DNA from: Bradysia coprophila
Taxonomy: Eukaryota; Arthropoda; Insecta; Diptera; Sciaridae
DNA: 64,000 nucleotides
Assembly (NCBI RefSeq): GCF_014529535.1
Contig: NW_023503608.1
Coordinates: 12,512,501-12,576,500 of the forward strand
Direction: 5' to 3'
The position numbers and the translations under genes were made by a program. Below are positions 31,810 through 44,930 of this stretch, piece by piece. The notes under the pieces were generated by a model. It saw only the letters and a list, made by a program, of their open reading frames with translations. It was not told where the DNA came from and ran no database searches. Position 1 is the first letter of the stretch; each line of letters starts with the position of its first letter.

Positions 31810-32954
31810 AATATATTAATTTTCTTCCACTTTTCTAAAGCCTTCATTGCGGTAATACTATTTTCTTAATTAATTTATTTAATTAAATTCATTCAGCTCT
31901 GTATCGTTTGTCCTAGAAACGATTTTATTATCCCAAATTTTATTTAGAAAAAGACGAAAATTCGAAAATTGTGAATTCAAATCTTCCATTGCACGTTCAG
32001 ATTATTTATTCAATTTATATTTAGCCTTTCACAGATGGCCAAGCATACCTATCATTACAATAAGTTCAGGGCAATTCCTTTCATTTCACTGAGAACTGAT
32101 GACAACTGAAAAATAAATTAAATTTTCACTCAACATATTTGTCCACTGCTTGACGTCGTAACTCCTATAACGTAGTTTTTCAATCGGATACAACAGAGCG
32201 ATAGACTTTGCAAGAAGTTTTAACTTAACTGATCATGTCATTTGTTCAAGGTTTTATCGATCGCCAGATATTAGTCTGATTGAGAAACAAAGTTACTCCA
32301 CCGTAGTCCTGACATCATTCGCTGCACAATCAAAATCCGTCGAGTGGAAATTTCCTCATCTCTCAGCCGACAGTGTCAACCTTAAAGGATTTGTACTCAT
32401 CAAAATGTACTGTAATAGCCACTAATATTTGAAATGAATGAATGAACTGAAAGGAATTGCCCAATCGAATTCTATTACTCGATTCGATCTTAGTATTTTC
32501 AATTGATTGAATTCAAATCTTTCACTTCATTTGTTTTAACATGTATTTTGCTATGTAAGACGACGTTAGCTAGAGGTCCCATTATTTATATTTCCGTCGT
32601 CGATGTCGATAACCGATGAATCATCAGAGATGATGTGTTGAAAAGATGTCTTTTCGTTCCTTTTGTCCTTTATTTGAAAATTAAAGTTACAAACTGATGA
32701 TTCAAAAACAGAGGAAAATTGTTTCTTGAATGGATATAATCAATAGTCAAGTGAGTTCACAAATAAAAAATAAATAAAAGGCCAGAGTTGACATTTCGTC
32801 GCCTGTATACCTCTCCCATTGAAATGCTTATTATTCGTCGTTCAATTAAACGTCCAATTATTCACAATAAACTTAAAACAAATAGGAACGTATGTCAAAT
32901 TACACTAACATGTTGCAAGGACCTGCTTTCACATCAAATCGAAAAAAAAAGAAA
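31810..32954. other. spacer with old TATCGATA-family copies
   Basis: 32512-32632 is a decayed TATCGATA-family copy (CTTTCACTTCATTTG...TATTTTGCTATGTAAG...GATGTCGATAACCGATGA). A short relative of its outer end lies near 32022. No gene seen. Confidence 0.45.
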
Positions 32955-34427
32955 TTACGGAAAATCACCGTTCGTCACCCGCGTTCGAAAATTCGGCGAT
33001 TTTAAAATGCTAGAGTTTCTGATCCGCAACAGTTTCGGTGATTTTTCGTTCACATCACCATTTGGCAGGCTATTGGGATGGCCGAGTAATTTCAAATGGC
33101 TTTCTTTCCCGTTCGTAGCGTTGTTGTTGTTATTGTTGTAACCATTCAGTCCATTTTTGTACGATGTGATGTCGTTCAGCAGGTTATTATTATTGTTATG
33201 ATCGTCGACGTTCGGTGATCTGACCAATCGCGGTATGCGTCGGGAGATTACTTTTTCCGGCTGTTGTAAATGATTATTGCCGACGTTGCCATTTGATTTT
33301 GGTGCAATATTTGATTGGTGATGCGTAACCACTGTAGTTCCCATTGTTTTGACTGATGGGTAAAGCATTCGTTTGAGAGAAAATTGATTGGACGAACCGT
33401 TTGTAAGTGTTTGCTTGATGGGTAAATTGGTTGGTTCTTTTGCAGCATAATCTTCGTCTTCAAGCCTGCTGTAAATTGAATTAAATTTTAATTAGCAAAA
33501 AACGGCTCAATAAATTTTTCGCTTATTGTTATTTACGACACAATACGAACGAATTTACTAAATGCATTTTCAACGATAAAAAAAAAATTGGCTAGGGTAG
33601 CGAAGAAGCGGCAGAATTAATTATTATCGCTAAATATAATTTCCGTTTTTCAACAGTACAGGCTTTAACATTTCAAATGTCTCACTGTCATTTTTTTCAA
33701 AGAATGTCATTGTGAATTCGCAATGACACAATGAAATTCTCAGAAACATTTGACAGTGAGACATTTGAAATGTTAAAGACTGTACGAATCAACAACAAAA
33801 GTATCATTTGAAAACTGCTACACCAACGTTCAATTCATTCACAGATATTCCCATATATTACTCAGAAATTCTGTACAAATAACCCCTCAACGTATGAACG
33901 TTTTCTGTTTTCTCCCAAACTACAAATCTACATTTAACATTCAAGTTAAACTAGAAATGGCTAAATTAATTAATTGGGACAATGAAATGATTCTCCTTCT
34001 ATTGCGCTATAAGCGGTTGAATTGATGGAAATACCTGAGTTCTGGTCTAATAAACTTTTTCCCCTCAATTCTTCTCTAGTTATTTAACTTCAAGGTCGAG
34101 GTAATTTGGAGTTGTATAAGCAATTAAGGAATTCGGAAATTTTTTTCCTTCAAAAAAAGGACCTGGTTAGGACACATATCCAATCTTAGATGGGAAAGCT
34201 ATTATAATGAGTAATTTAGGGACAATTTTTTGAGAAGTACAAGAAGAAAAAAGGAAATTTCACTTACACAAGCATTTCGTTAAACAAATGAAAATCTAGA
34301 GTTGATTTTATGAATTTTGGTTAGCTCTGAACAAGAACACAAAATCTAGGTTTTCATTTGTTAAATAAATTTTGTGTGGAATCATTTACAAACAACGCCT
34401 CCCAAAACATAAAACATATTGAATTTC

Positions 34428-34461
<34 letters not shown>

Positions 34462-37400
34462 AAAAATTCATTCAAGTTGACCTAAATCTGACTACTTTTT
34501 GTCCACGATTGGATATTCTCTGATGAAAATGTAGCGTCATGTTAAATTATATTTTTGACAAACATACAGACGACAAAACCGTTCGATTATTTCGTACATA
34601 CCAATTTTGAACACACCACGTAAAGTGGCAAAAAGAAAAATGAAAAGCTGTTTCGACCTCGAGAACTAGCGGCTGTCACAGGTCAGAGTGGACTGATCAT
34701 ATTCAGTTGCTTCCGCTAGCCTCTTACACATGCCGACAAAACCAATCGATTATTTTCCTCTATATCTTCGACCCAGAAACACTATATCAAAGCTTTGACT
34801 AGATTTAGTGCGAGTTTTATGTACAAATTCTAAATCAAGTACTTCGAAGACAAAGAAAAACTTGTGGAATTTTTCGCTTAAAAGTAGAAACATTTCTAAC
34901 GTTTAGTTTTTCTAAGTTGTTTTAGCAGAAAAAATTACCTTACTGAATACGCGAGAGCAGCATGAAAAATTAATTAATTTTAATTTTATTCAATTTGTTT
35001 CATAGCAGATAAATTTAAAGAAAAAAAAAATTAAACAAAAAACTCAAAAACTCTAGATTCAAGTTAGTCACTACAAAAAAAAAATTATCACAAGAAAGTC
35101 GAGAAATTTATTGTTGCATTACAGATACAATGCCAAATAAATTTTAAGGTCCCTCACAATCATAAAAATATGCTTATCGACTAAACTAATGCACTATAGA
35201 TTTTATATAAATTGATAAATAAATTTCTTTTTCTTTTATAGTTATCACAATCCTTATCACAAAAATATAATTTTTTGTGTGTGTTAACCTGTCACAGACG
35301 GCAAGCATATTAACAGTTTTACGATCTGATCTATTACTTCATTTAATCCAAGATTTTCATATATTGATTTCAGAAATCTTTTACTTCATTGTTTTGAACA
35401 TTCTTTTTGCTATATAAAACCTCATCAGTCAGAGCTTGTCGTTTATTCTTGCTGTCGTTGCCGATAACAGATGACAGCCGTCTGTAACAGGTGTAATTGA
35501 AGTTTGATTTAAAGCTGTTTTTTAGCGACTGGATGAACAACAATCGTTATTGTCCAAACAAGACATTAAAATATAAATTATACAAATGACATTGATGCCA
35601 CACAACACTACAATCGAAAAGATGCAATCACAAAAATGTACCTGGCCCAATTGCAGTCTAATATTTTTCATTGTTGAAGATTTTTTTTGTTTGTTGTTGA
35701 CATGATTATGTATATCATGAGCGGATGATTTATTTTATGATTTTTTTTTAAGTTAAAAAATGAATTTTTTAATTAAATTTTAATATTCCATTGTTTCATT
35801 AAATGAAACAAGCAGCGTGAAATATAAGCAAAACGAAAATTATTGTAAAAAAGAAGAAAATCAATTAAAAATTCAGTCGACGATACATCGTGTGAAACAA
35901 TACAAATGTATTATTGTGAATGCTTGTATGCATTGCAGATAATTCAGAAACTGTTGCTGAATCAATGAACTTTGATACCACAAATGACTTTACAAGAATT
36001 AACTTTCGATAAATCGAAAAAACTTTTTCGATAATTGGCTCCGACAGCCTACACAAGTATTGATGGTTCGGTATGAACATTTGTAACCGATTGAAAGACC
36101 TCCGGGACAAAATGTCGACAATTGAATCCGACAACCTACACAAATATTGATGGTTCGGTATGGACATTGGTAACCGATTGAAAACTATCCGTGACAAAAT
36201 GTCTCGAATATCGAATGGGAAATGAACCATCGAATAGACGCTAATTAATTTCGAACTAAATTGTGAGAGAATTGATTGTACAGAGATAATGATTCTGGAA
36301 TGTGAGAAAGACACAAAAAAATTTGTTGTCAGACAATTTCCGGAACAAAAGAAAATATGTAAATTTAGTACACATACCTCGATCCATCTTGACCAATTGA
36401 TAGCGGCCGTAACTGGAATTGAGAAGAAAATGTTTCTAAAAAAATGTTCCGTTTTCTTGTAGCTGTTTAAAAACTCACCCTATCCGTTTGTGTGGCGGTA
36501 TTGGTTGTATCAACATTTTGTGTCGGCTGAGGTCCCGTTCCCGAAACTAATTTCACCACATCCTTTTCCAATTTATCGATCTGATTTTGTTGAATTTTAA
36601 TCGTCCGATCTTTGTCATCAATTTGACTCTGAAAAATTTGAAAGACAACAAACCATGAGACTGCAAATACGTTGTATGACGCAAATTTAAACGAGAAATG
36701 AACATCGATTAAATATTAGTGAGGAAACTAGTTCGGAAAATACGGTAAATCTATTCTAAAATCCATCAAAAACAAAGTCTTGACTCTTCAGTAGCACATA
36801 CTGTCGTTTCCTATTCGAGACGTGCAGTCTTCTCTCCGGCTGAATTCACTATCTGGTCCATAAGCGCACACACTTGGTATGGTAGTAATCCTACGATAAA
36901 CTGCACGGATTGTTTTCACAATCTATGTGCGTATATGACACGTAGGTGTGTAGCAAAGACACAGTTTATCTTCCGTTTTGCTTGTTTACTATCATACTGA
37001 AAGAGTGAGTATATGTGAACGAGAGGTGAATGCTGCTGTAGTAAAGCACTGTAGATTTCAAATTATTTCCAACGGAATATCGTATGTGACTTTTGAAGGG
37101 CCTTTTTTGAATTAATATTTGAGTAAAAACCACTAAATTTGATTGGTTAAGGTACGGTAGAGAAGCATTAATTTTCCGTACTAATAAATCAGAAAAAGGC
37201 AAAGTAAGTTAGTTAACAAAAAATCCAAAATCGACTCAAATTAGCTAAATATTTAATATGGTGAAGACGAAACAAATACAGCAATTAAGAAGACAGCTCC
37301 GAAGGTTCTCGCGTTCTTCAACCTCTGTCAATAAAATTTTGATTTTACGATTTTCCGAATTGATTTAATCGAATTTTTAGTATTTCGTCTTCATATGTCT

Positions 37401-38492
37401 ACCCACAAAAAGAACATAACATTTGGAGCGAGAAATGGATTCTCAATCATCCGGAAAATAACCCAAAAGAGTAAAGAATTGGAATCAAATTGAAAATAAT
37501 TCATAGATTCGTATTATAGGTTAAATAATAAAATAATAAAAACGGGAAAACGTGCAAATACCTGAAGGTAAACAACCTGTCTTCGAAGGTCTAGTAGCTC
37601 CTGCTTTGCATCGTCTTGTGCTTTTGAGTAGTTGTAGAGATCTTTGTTTTCAATATAAATGTCGTTATTCAGCTCACCGGAACCATAGAATTGCCCATTA
37701 ATTTCAAATGGGTTGAGAGTGTCCGTCTGAAAATTAGTAATTAGGGTGGTGAGATCGCCGAATGGTGGAAAATTCATTTTTCGTATTAAGAAAATCAAAC
37801 AAAAATAAAAGAAATAAAAACGTACACTCGTCAAATCTTCTCCTTCCGGCTGTGTTTGTCGTAAAAATCAACCAAAAAAAAACGAACATAAAATAAAGAC
37901 CAAAAAAAAAATTAGCAAAATCTTTCAAAAACGTAAAAGTCAGTTGCATGCAATCACGCCAAACTACCAAATTTCCCACCTCTTGCAAAACATTACGCAA
38001 ACGAATCAACTGCTTCTTAAAGTCCAGTAAATCGTCTAACATAACATTCCGCATCGATTCATTCTGTACACTTATATTGTCATCTAGCGAACCGTTTGAG
38101 TCACGGGTCATTTGCGGTGAAGGACGATTCGATGATGTTCGCCGATGGAAACTGTCTAACGACCGGGGACTGTCGGAACCGGCATTGCTTTGTTGCACAC
38201 GAGAACGATTCAGGAGACGTGTTGCTCGGGCTGGAAGATGAGATCTGAAAACAAAAGTTTTTTTTTCTGTTATTTAATGGAACAGTGGCCGGTGAAATTA
38301 TCTCGTTTATTATTCAAATAATCTGCAAAACCTGTTGCTGACGGTATTCGATGGAGTACTGACACCGTGTCTGCCAAGTATAGGAGAACTGGAGTGAGAA
38401 CGATTGGCAAAGTTCGTATGCACAACCACATTCTCTGTACATAAATCAGTTTTCATTCTTCTGGCACCGACTAAAGTATTAGCCGCATTCAT
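32955..38492 (-). CDS. C-terminal block of a Ser-rich coiled-coil protein
   Basis: Minus-strand exons are 38492-38332, 38244-37980, 37849-37826, 37726-37562, 36628-36479, 36412-36378 and 33468-32955. All phases agree and they yield 437 aa from the ATG at 38492. The N-terminal part is Ser/Arg-rich (RSHSSSPILGRHGVSTPSN, SLDSFHRRTSSNRPSPQ). Two coiled-coil runs follow (DLLDFKKQLIRLRNVLQE; LLDLRRQVVYLQSQIDDKDR through KLEKDVVKLV), then TNTATQTDR and an Asn-rich tail. Coiled coil plus a xATQTx motif plus a Ser-rich body recalls CCSER1/2 (fly CG18304-type) microtubule-associated proteins; I hold this loosely. The ATG exon may be an alternative start or an internal exon of the gene continuing at 46286-53698. 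The last intron (33469-36377) is large. A NAGNAG acceptor opens the last exon. Confidence 0.7.
33656..33785. mobile_element. 130 bp inverted-repeat element
   Basis: Arms 33656-33690 and 33751-33785 are complementary at 34 of 35 positions. A second short stem (TGTCATTG / CAATGACA) lies in the loop. It sits in the last intron of the coiled-coil gene. MITE or hairpin RNA source; no target duplication recognised. Confidence 0.85.
34429..34460. repeat. (TC)n microsatellite
   Basis: About 16 uninterrupted TC units in the last intron of the coiled-coil gene. Confidence 0.95.
35358..35493 (-). repeat. TATCGATA dispersed repeat
   Basis: Same order of blocks as 28630-28780 (TTTTGCTATATAAAACC, GAGCTTGTCGTTTATTC, CCGATAACAGATGACAG, TAACAGGTG). 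The centre is mutated from TATCGATA to TGCCGATA. Confidence 0.7.
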
Positions 38493-38499
38493 AGTTAAC

Positions 38500-40526
38500 T
38501 ATCAGTTAAAGTGTTTCGAGGCAACAAGGTCTTTTTATATAAAAAAATATTTTTTCTAATTTTATCTGTTTCAATTTCAATTTTTAATGAGCTAACTAAA
38601 TGTTCATCTTAACCGAACACACATACACATACACTCGGTAGTTTAATTAAAATATAAAGTTTGATGCAATTTTCATTGCATCTTAATTCTCACGCGATGG
38701 ATTATCGATTTCTTGTGGAAGTTTTTCATCGTTTCGAAGGTGAGATTCAATGATTTCAATTTCATTGCAATTTATCTCCAATCTGTCAAGCTTTCTATTT
38801 TCAAAGCTTGCATGAACGAATTAGGCATCTGGTAATAATATAATGTTCGAATTAGAAATAATGGCACTCATCAACAGTTGAATTTGCGATAAAAAATAAT
38901 TCGATAAGAATATTGACATTTTAGCTATTTTGCAATATGCCTCATTCGGCAAACAATCGTTGTAATACGCCCAGTAGTTTATATTAGATTATGAATGGAA
39001 CTACATGACGGCATCACCACAGTTTTTTTAGCAATCACAATTACAATGGAATACAATAAATTCACTTTTTTTATGATTCATGATATTCATGATACAAAAG
39101 TCAAGTTATTTCAGATTCATCTTTCATTTCAAAACATGGAAAATTGATTTTTCCCAATTTACTGTCAACGAAAACGCTTCGCACTTATACACTCGGTGCT
39201 GTTAACTGAAGAAATGCCTTCACGAACTTAACGGTATACAGCATGAGAGAAATAATAGCTGCTCTCTTTCTCATACATTCAAAATGTACATTCTGTTACA
39301 ATGGGAAAATAGGGGAAAATTTGCGTCTCACTATTACAACGTATAGGAATGTAGATGGTATAAATGACAAATTTGTGTGGAGCTTTTAGTGCTTGGTAGT
39401 CTATGAATATCAGTATATTTGAACCTTTAAGGTACCATAAATTTAGCATTGAAGAAATGAAGTAAAAGATTGTGTATTACACTAGAGACTAAACTTGAAA
39501 CAAAGGAAGTAATAGATTTAATAATAATAGCGTGATATGCTTGTCGCTTATGAAATTGGCTGTTGCACCAATTGACAAACTTTGAACTTATTTGTGAGCC
39601 TTAATTTGTCAACCCATTCCGACGTAATGAACCCATCATTCTTACTTTAAAATATTGATCCAACCGACTTGCACTTAAGTGACTCTCAACCAAAACAACT
39701 CTTTTATATAAAAAATTGTCAGGGAGAGAAAGTGGTGGATTGACGGCCTTTCTACAATAAGAAACAGACTAATTTCTTAGTTCAGTCACGTTTTTTCACT
39801 GGACTATAATTAGCATACCTTCACAAGGAACAAATAAAGGGTGTTTTACACATAAATCATATTTTTGAATAACTAATAAGGCTGAAAAACGAAAAGACGT
39901 TGTTGGGGAATATTTTTAGACCAAACTCTGTTCATAAAAAGTAATTAAATAATTGAAAAGACATCCGGAAATTTAGCTATAACGTAGAACGAAAAACCAA
40001 TAAAAAAAACAGAAAAACAAGAAGTACGATAGATCTGTCGTAGGAGGTAAAAAAGACCATCGACGCAACAATTCTTTGCTTGTATCGATCAAAACAATTT
40101 TTTTTTTAACAAAGTTGTTGATTGACATTCAAATCTTTTCAGAGCGTACATATACCATATTTAGGTGCAATAACGTACTACCATATCAATTTATATGAAA
40201 AACATTGTCATATCTACAAATTGCTATGCTCCCACTCACGCCAAATGCGTCACATTTTCGTATAATCACGCTGAGTGCAATCTTGTCAATGTTAATAATA
40301 CGCTGAGGTAACAAAAATTTACAAGAACAACCATACGTAATTGTCAGGCGAAATGAATGCTGTATTACGCAAATGCATTGTAACTCAGAAGCTGACTTAA
40401 TAAGTCTAATATTACTGTAGACTATACATGAAATATGCAATATGAAATGACTTTTACATGTCAGCTCGCAGTAAAGTGCACTTTACATAACTGTATGCGA
40501 CAGTGAAATAGTACATTACTATGCAA
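38500..40526. other. intron or intergenic, no exon recognised
   Basis: Lies between the two exon blocks of the coiled-coil gene. No open frame has coding character. If the blocks belong to one gene, a phase-2-entry exon should be hidden between 38.5 and 46.3 kb. Confidence 0.35.
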
Positions 40527-40629
40527 GGGAAGTAAAGTGATATCTCGTATCCAGATGAGTAAAAGTAACCGAGGGCTTTAGCCCGAGGTACATTTCCTCA
40601 TCGTGATACGAGATATCACTTTATTTTCC
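40527..40629. repeat. 103 bp hairpin
   Basis: The arms carry AAGTGATATCTCGTATC and GATACGAGATATCACTT, then ACCGAGGGC/GCCCGAGGT around a TTTA loop. The stem is almost 50 bp with a few mismatches. It sits inside a wider zone of inverted words (CATAGTAAAA / TTTTACTATG) reaching about 40440-40735, so probably a MITE. Confidence 0.8.
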
Positions 40630-40975
40630 GTGTGTAGTACGACGTTTTACTATGCGAGTGATGTAAAGGCTATTGCCTATACATGTAATAGCCTTATTAC
40701 ATGCACCAGCATAGTAAAAGTGTTTTACTAACTAGTGAAAATATAATACCAACCTAACCTGCGGGGAATTTGCTTGTATTTTTCTTTTGTTGTACTGTCA
40801 AACTTGACAGAAGAGTGAAAGAAAATTTTGAATTAGGTCTCCTTCGCATTGATATACGTAGGCAAAGTCACTCTGGGGATTATATCCCTCGCCTTCGGCT
40901 ACATACACAAACTTCCCTCTCGTGAGTAAGCAAATTTGCCCGCATATTGACTTTTTAGTTTTTGGGTCAATTTAA

Positions 40976-41448
40976 GAGCAACGGACCCCTAGTAAATTTG
41001 TAGCCTACATTTAGACAGTAAAATACTCGTCTTTTGATGATTTCTCTCAACCACAATCTTTTTTTGAAAAAGTAAAACCATTGAAGAACGCAAGAATGTG
41101 TTATTTTAAAACGAAAAATTGGTTTGTGAACCCTTTCTAAATTTGTGGCCTACATTTAGGCGGAAAAACATTCATTTTTTGATAATTTCTCTGAAGTAAA
41201 ATCTTTTTTTGAAAAGTAAAATCATTAAAGCACGCAAAACTTCACTTTTAAAGGAAAAATTGGTTTCTGGGTGATAACCTATCCCACTTGGAGACACCTT
41301 TACTTTTCAGGTTGTGTAAATTTATGTAATTTGAACATGTTTCTCCAAGTGGGTTAAGTTATCACCCACAAACCAATTTTTCCTCATCAAAAAGTGAATG
41401 TTTTTCCGCCTAAATGTCGGCTACAAATTGGGAAAGGGTCCATCGCTC
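40976..41448. mobile_element. 473 bp inverted-repeat element flanked by TTAA
   Basis: The ends are GAGCAACGGACCC and GGGTCCATCGCTC, each abutting TTAA (40972-40975 and 41449-41452). Inside is a long inverted repeat: the block around AGGAAAAATTGGTTTCTGGG at about 41250 pairs with 41360-41395, and 41133-41200 pairs with 41395-41445. The left arm is present twice in tandem. TTAA targets suggest piggyBac-type insertion but may be coincidence. Confidence 0.65.
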
Positions 41449-41454
41449 TTAACT

Positions 41455-43950
41455 GTTATAACGTCTTAGAGTATAGTCCCTCTGTTGGTCTGTTTTAGAA
41501 TTCCAGGAAGACATTGTAACGTTGTAACGTTTTAAATTATTATTTTAACGTTGAGTCAGAACATTATCTTACTTTCGGAAACCAGTTACAGATGAGTCTA
41601 CGACAACACAAGTTCGATAGCTTAAAATTCTCACAGTTTTCTGAATTTGACTTGAATTAGTTGCATTCAATGGGTAACCTTGCCTCATATTCCATCATAA
41701 ATTCTTCACCATGAAACACAATACCACACATCAGTTGTGGTCATTTGTATTATGAAACGAAATCATGTATCGAAAAATAAGACGAAGCCATAGAAAGACA
41801 AAAAATATACCGACAGCACTATAAGGATAAAAGTCATAACTGAAAGCTATCGGATTACCAACGCGATTAAATAACGACGACAAATTAGAGAATTTCCGTG
41901 TATTCGTTTCCATATTTACCCATTATTGTTTGTGGTCTGATTGTTTGCTTCGATATCCGCCATCATTGCATACCAGATGGATGATGATCAGATGAACAGA
42001 AGAACAGAAGTTTAAGAATGCGTTTTCCTTTCTCTCTGCACTTAACCAATTTTAATCCGTATATAAACGGCTAACACTACAACTGGCTAGTTTAATTGCT
42101 TTCTTCGATTTCTTACACGCACATTAGTCCATAAAATGATGTAAACTTAATGTTTGTTTAATATATGAGGCAATAGTCTTGAATTTCAAGGTCTTGTTCG
42201 CATATAGAGGTTCTTATTTTAAATAAAAGAAAAAAACTGAGACGTGTATTATTTACCAACACGATCCACTTTTTTGACAATTTTTATTTACTATTTAATT
42301 TGAACCGAATTAATTCGAGATACGTTTATTATCATACGACAATATATTAATCATCACAGAGATAAGCGTCAAACAGCGAACAACGACACACGGTGCATAC
42401 TACAGTAATGATTGCCATAATATTATACCGCAAGATTTCTTTGTTTTAACAAAAAAAAATGTAAAAAATCGCACTGAATATACGTCACAACTGTACGGAG
42501 TTCATAGCAAATACAATACAATGGCTTCGAATTGGCTATCTGAAGCAAACTAAACCGAGTCATGGAAACATCAACAAATCACCATAACAATGTTTTCTGT
42601 TGAGGGATTCGTGTTTTCTCATTTTTTTTTATTTTGTGTTTTCTCACATTCTCCCAGTTTAATATTTCTTTTTGCAAGAAAATAAATAATTTTATGGAAA
42701 TAATGCCAGCATATGTCGGAGTTAATTAGAAATTGTTAGCGGGTAATATAATAATTAGGCAATTAAATGATATTGACGTTGAAAAAATTGGAAGGCTATT
42801 TTGCATAAAAAATAATCGGAAAAAATGTTTTCGGTAAAAATACGAAAACTAGAATTCCACTACCACTGTTAGGTCGATTACACTTTCCGTTTCGTTCCAT
42901 TTCAACGGTTTTGATTGCCACCTGAATCATGTTGTAGTAATGCGTTTTGATAGAGTAAACATTTTGTAATTATTATGATTTTACATTGAAGAACAAAATG
43001 TTTTCAAATAGAAAAATAACTTCTTTGAAATCGGATTTTAATTGTCACAATTTTATAAATGCTTGCAATTTTCGATTGCAAACGGAAAAGGAATTAAAAA
43101 ACTAATTGAAGGTTCATAGTTTTAATGGCGAATTAATGATCGATTTGATATGAGTAACTGCAAGTAAAAAATGTTTACCATTTGTGCCTGAGGTGTTTTT
43201 TTTTTGTTTCACTTTCATTTAGTCCGGAACAATATTCTTTACATGCTACATGCGTCGAAAACCGAACTTTTCCTGCTACAAGCACTATTTTCGACGCTGT
43301 CAGCATATAAAATCCATTGCGTAACTCGAAATAAAAATGAAAAGTCACGTTTTCGGGTGCTTATTGACATCGGCTCCGCCTCGGATCAAACATTCACACG
43401 AAATAGTAATTTACATGACTAGAGACAAAAAGATGAAAAGTGGAGTTTCTTCAACGGCGCTGCGAAAAGTGAACTTTCTTATGCCTCATAATACAATCAG
43501 ATCGTTAGCCGCTATGTCAAATAGTTTACATAGTTCGGGATAAAGGGTTGAATGGTCACGTTGTCGAAAAACGTATTAGCATCGCTAGACGTCATTGAAG
43601 AAACAGCACGAAGAGAGTCTCACGGTCAAGAATCTATATAAATATGTTATCGACCCCAACAATATGAACTCTGCCTGATGACGTTCTATATAGCAAAACG
43701 CATAGTTATATGGCTCAACTAGTGCAGTAACAGAATTTGTCCAAATTTTTAGATCGAAAGAAGTAGTAGCGTCGGTAATTAGGGAAATGTGTAAGATTCA
43801 ACTTGAAATTGACATAAGAGAGATATCGTATATTGGCTGCTTACTCAAGTCTGCATACTGTAGGAGATAATACGTCGATTTAATTGCGCAACAAAAAACA
43901 AACAAAAAATCCACCTATGCTTATCGTTACCGTGGTGATGTGGTGAATTT
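41455..43950. other. no gene seen
   Basis: AT-rich. Open frames on either strand (for example 41731-41913 and 43204-43422) lack domains or splice context. Confidence 0.4.
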
Positions 43951-43979
43951 TTTGATGTGGTATGTCAGCGGCATTCATC

Positions 43980-44025
43980 TAATAAAATGGGTTTTGACGC
44001 TACCTCCTCAACAGTATACAACCTT
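43980..44025. mobile_element. solo end of a hAT-type MITE
   Basis: CTACCTCCTCAACAGTATAC followed by AACCTTG resembles the right end of the MITEs at 18251 and 20758. No matching left end is found. Confidence 0.4.
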
Positions 44026-44413
44026 GTGCCTGAAATGACCTAAGAAAGTTTGGTTCGAATGTTTTTCACAATCTTAATTTTTTCACTGTTACGGAATTAC
44101 TGTTCTGCACACATAAGAATCTACTTATTTTCGTTGTCTCAGCTGTTCTCCGTTTCTCCGTGCCTCTTTTACCATGCTGTTTTATATGGAAAAAGAGAGA
44201 TCAACCAGAGAGAGAAGTAACCAAAATGGGTAATTTTATGTGTGCAAATCAGTATATAATTTCCATTGTTAAATGCGATTTTAATCTAATTTATCGCATA
44301 ACGCGGTGTGATTCCCCGAAAAAATTATTCACCTAGGATATATAAACAAACATTATACTTCTGTAAATTGTCAAAGTGTCATTCGCATATCTTGTTGTCT
44401 CGTTTTCGCTTAT

Positions 44414-44498
44414 GCGATAAAAAAGAATATGCACGTATGACAAGCCATCTCGGCAAGCCTCGACCGCTTTGTCATACGTGCATAATATTTATTATCGC
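44414..44498. repeat. 85 bp hairpin, pre-miRNA-like size
   Basis: Arms 44414-44443 and 44469-44498 pair at 27 of 30 positions, with a 25 nt loop. The inner core ATGCACGTATGACAA is perfect. Could be a tiny MITE or a hairpin RNA. Confidence 0.75.
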
Positions 44499-44849
44499 AC
44501 TTAACATGATAATTTATTTATTTATTTGTTGGTTTTGAGACCGTTCTAACAGCCTTTTACAGCCAATTACAAGTTCAGTCTGGACCACCGGCTTTACGTG
44601 ACTTCCGAACCACGCCTCGAAGTATGTAATTACTCTCTGAGGAAAGTTAGGTGTGAAATTGATATCTCGCCTTAATGTAGGCTAGACATATGTACACAAA
44701 TTCATCGTATTTGGGTTACGTCATACGATTCATTCAGTGTGTACATCGTTGCAGCCACCAAACACACCGCAACTACCCAAATTATGAAGCTTGAGTGAAC
44801 TTAGGACGTTACCAATGCGATATAATCGCTAGAAAAATTCCATGCGGAA

Positions 44850-44930
44850 TTTGTCTGTCACGGGAATCGAACCCGGATCATTTTGGTGGAAGGCTAGTAC
44901 GTAACCACTGAGCCATCCCATCCCGATAAT
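44850..44930 (-). repeat. tRNA-derived SINE head
   Basis: On the minus strand there are perfect A (TGGCTCAGTGG) and B (GGTTCGATTCC) boxes. The D loop is too long and the acceptor stem (GATGGGA against TGACAGA) does not pair, so it is SINE-like and not a tRNA gene. Confidence 0.7.

Noticed and set aside
44850-44930. tRNA gene on the minus strand
   Set aside because: The A and B boxes are perfect but the acceptor stem does not pair and the D loop is too long, so a SINE head is the better call.
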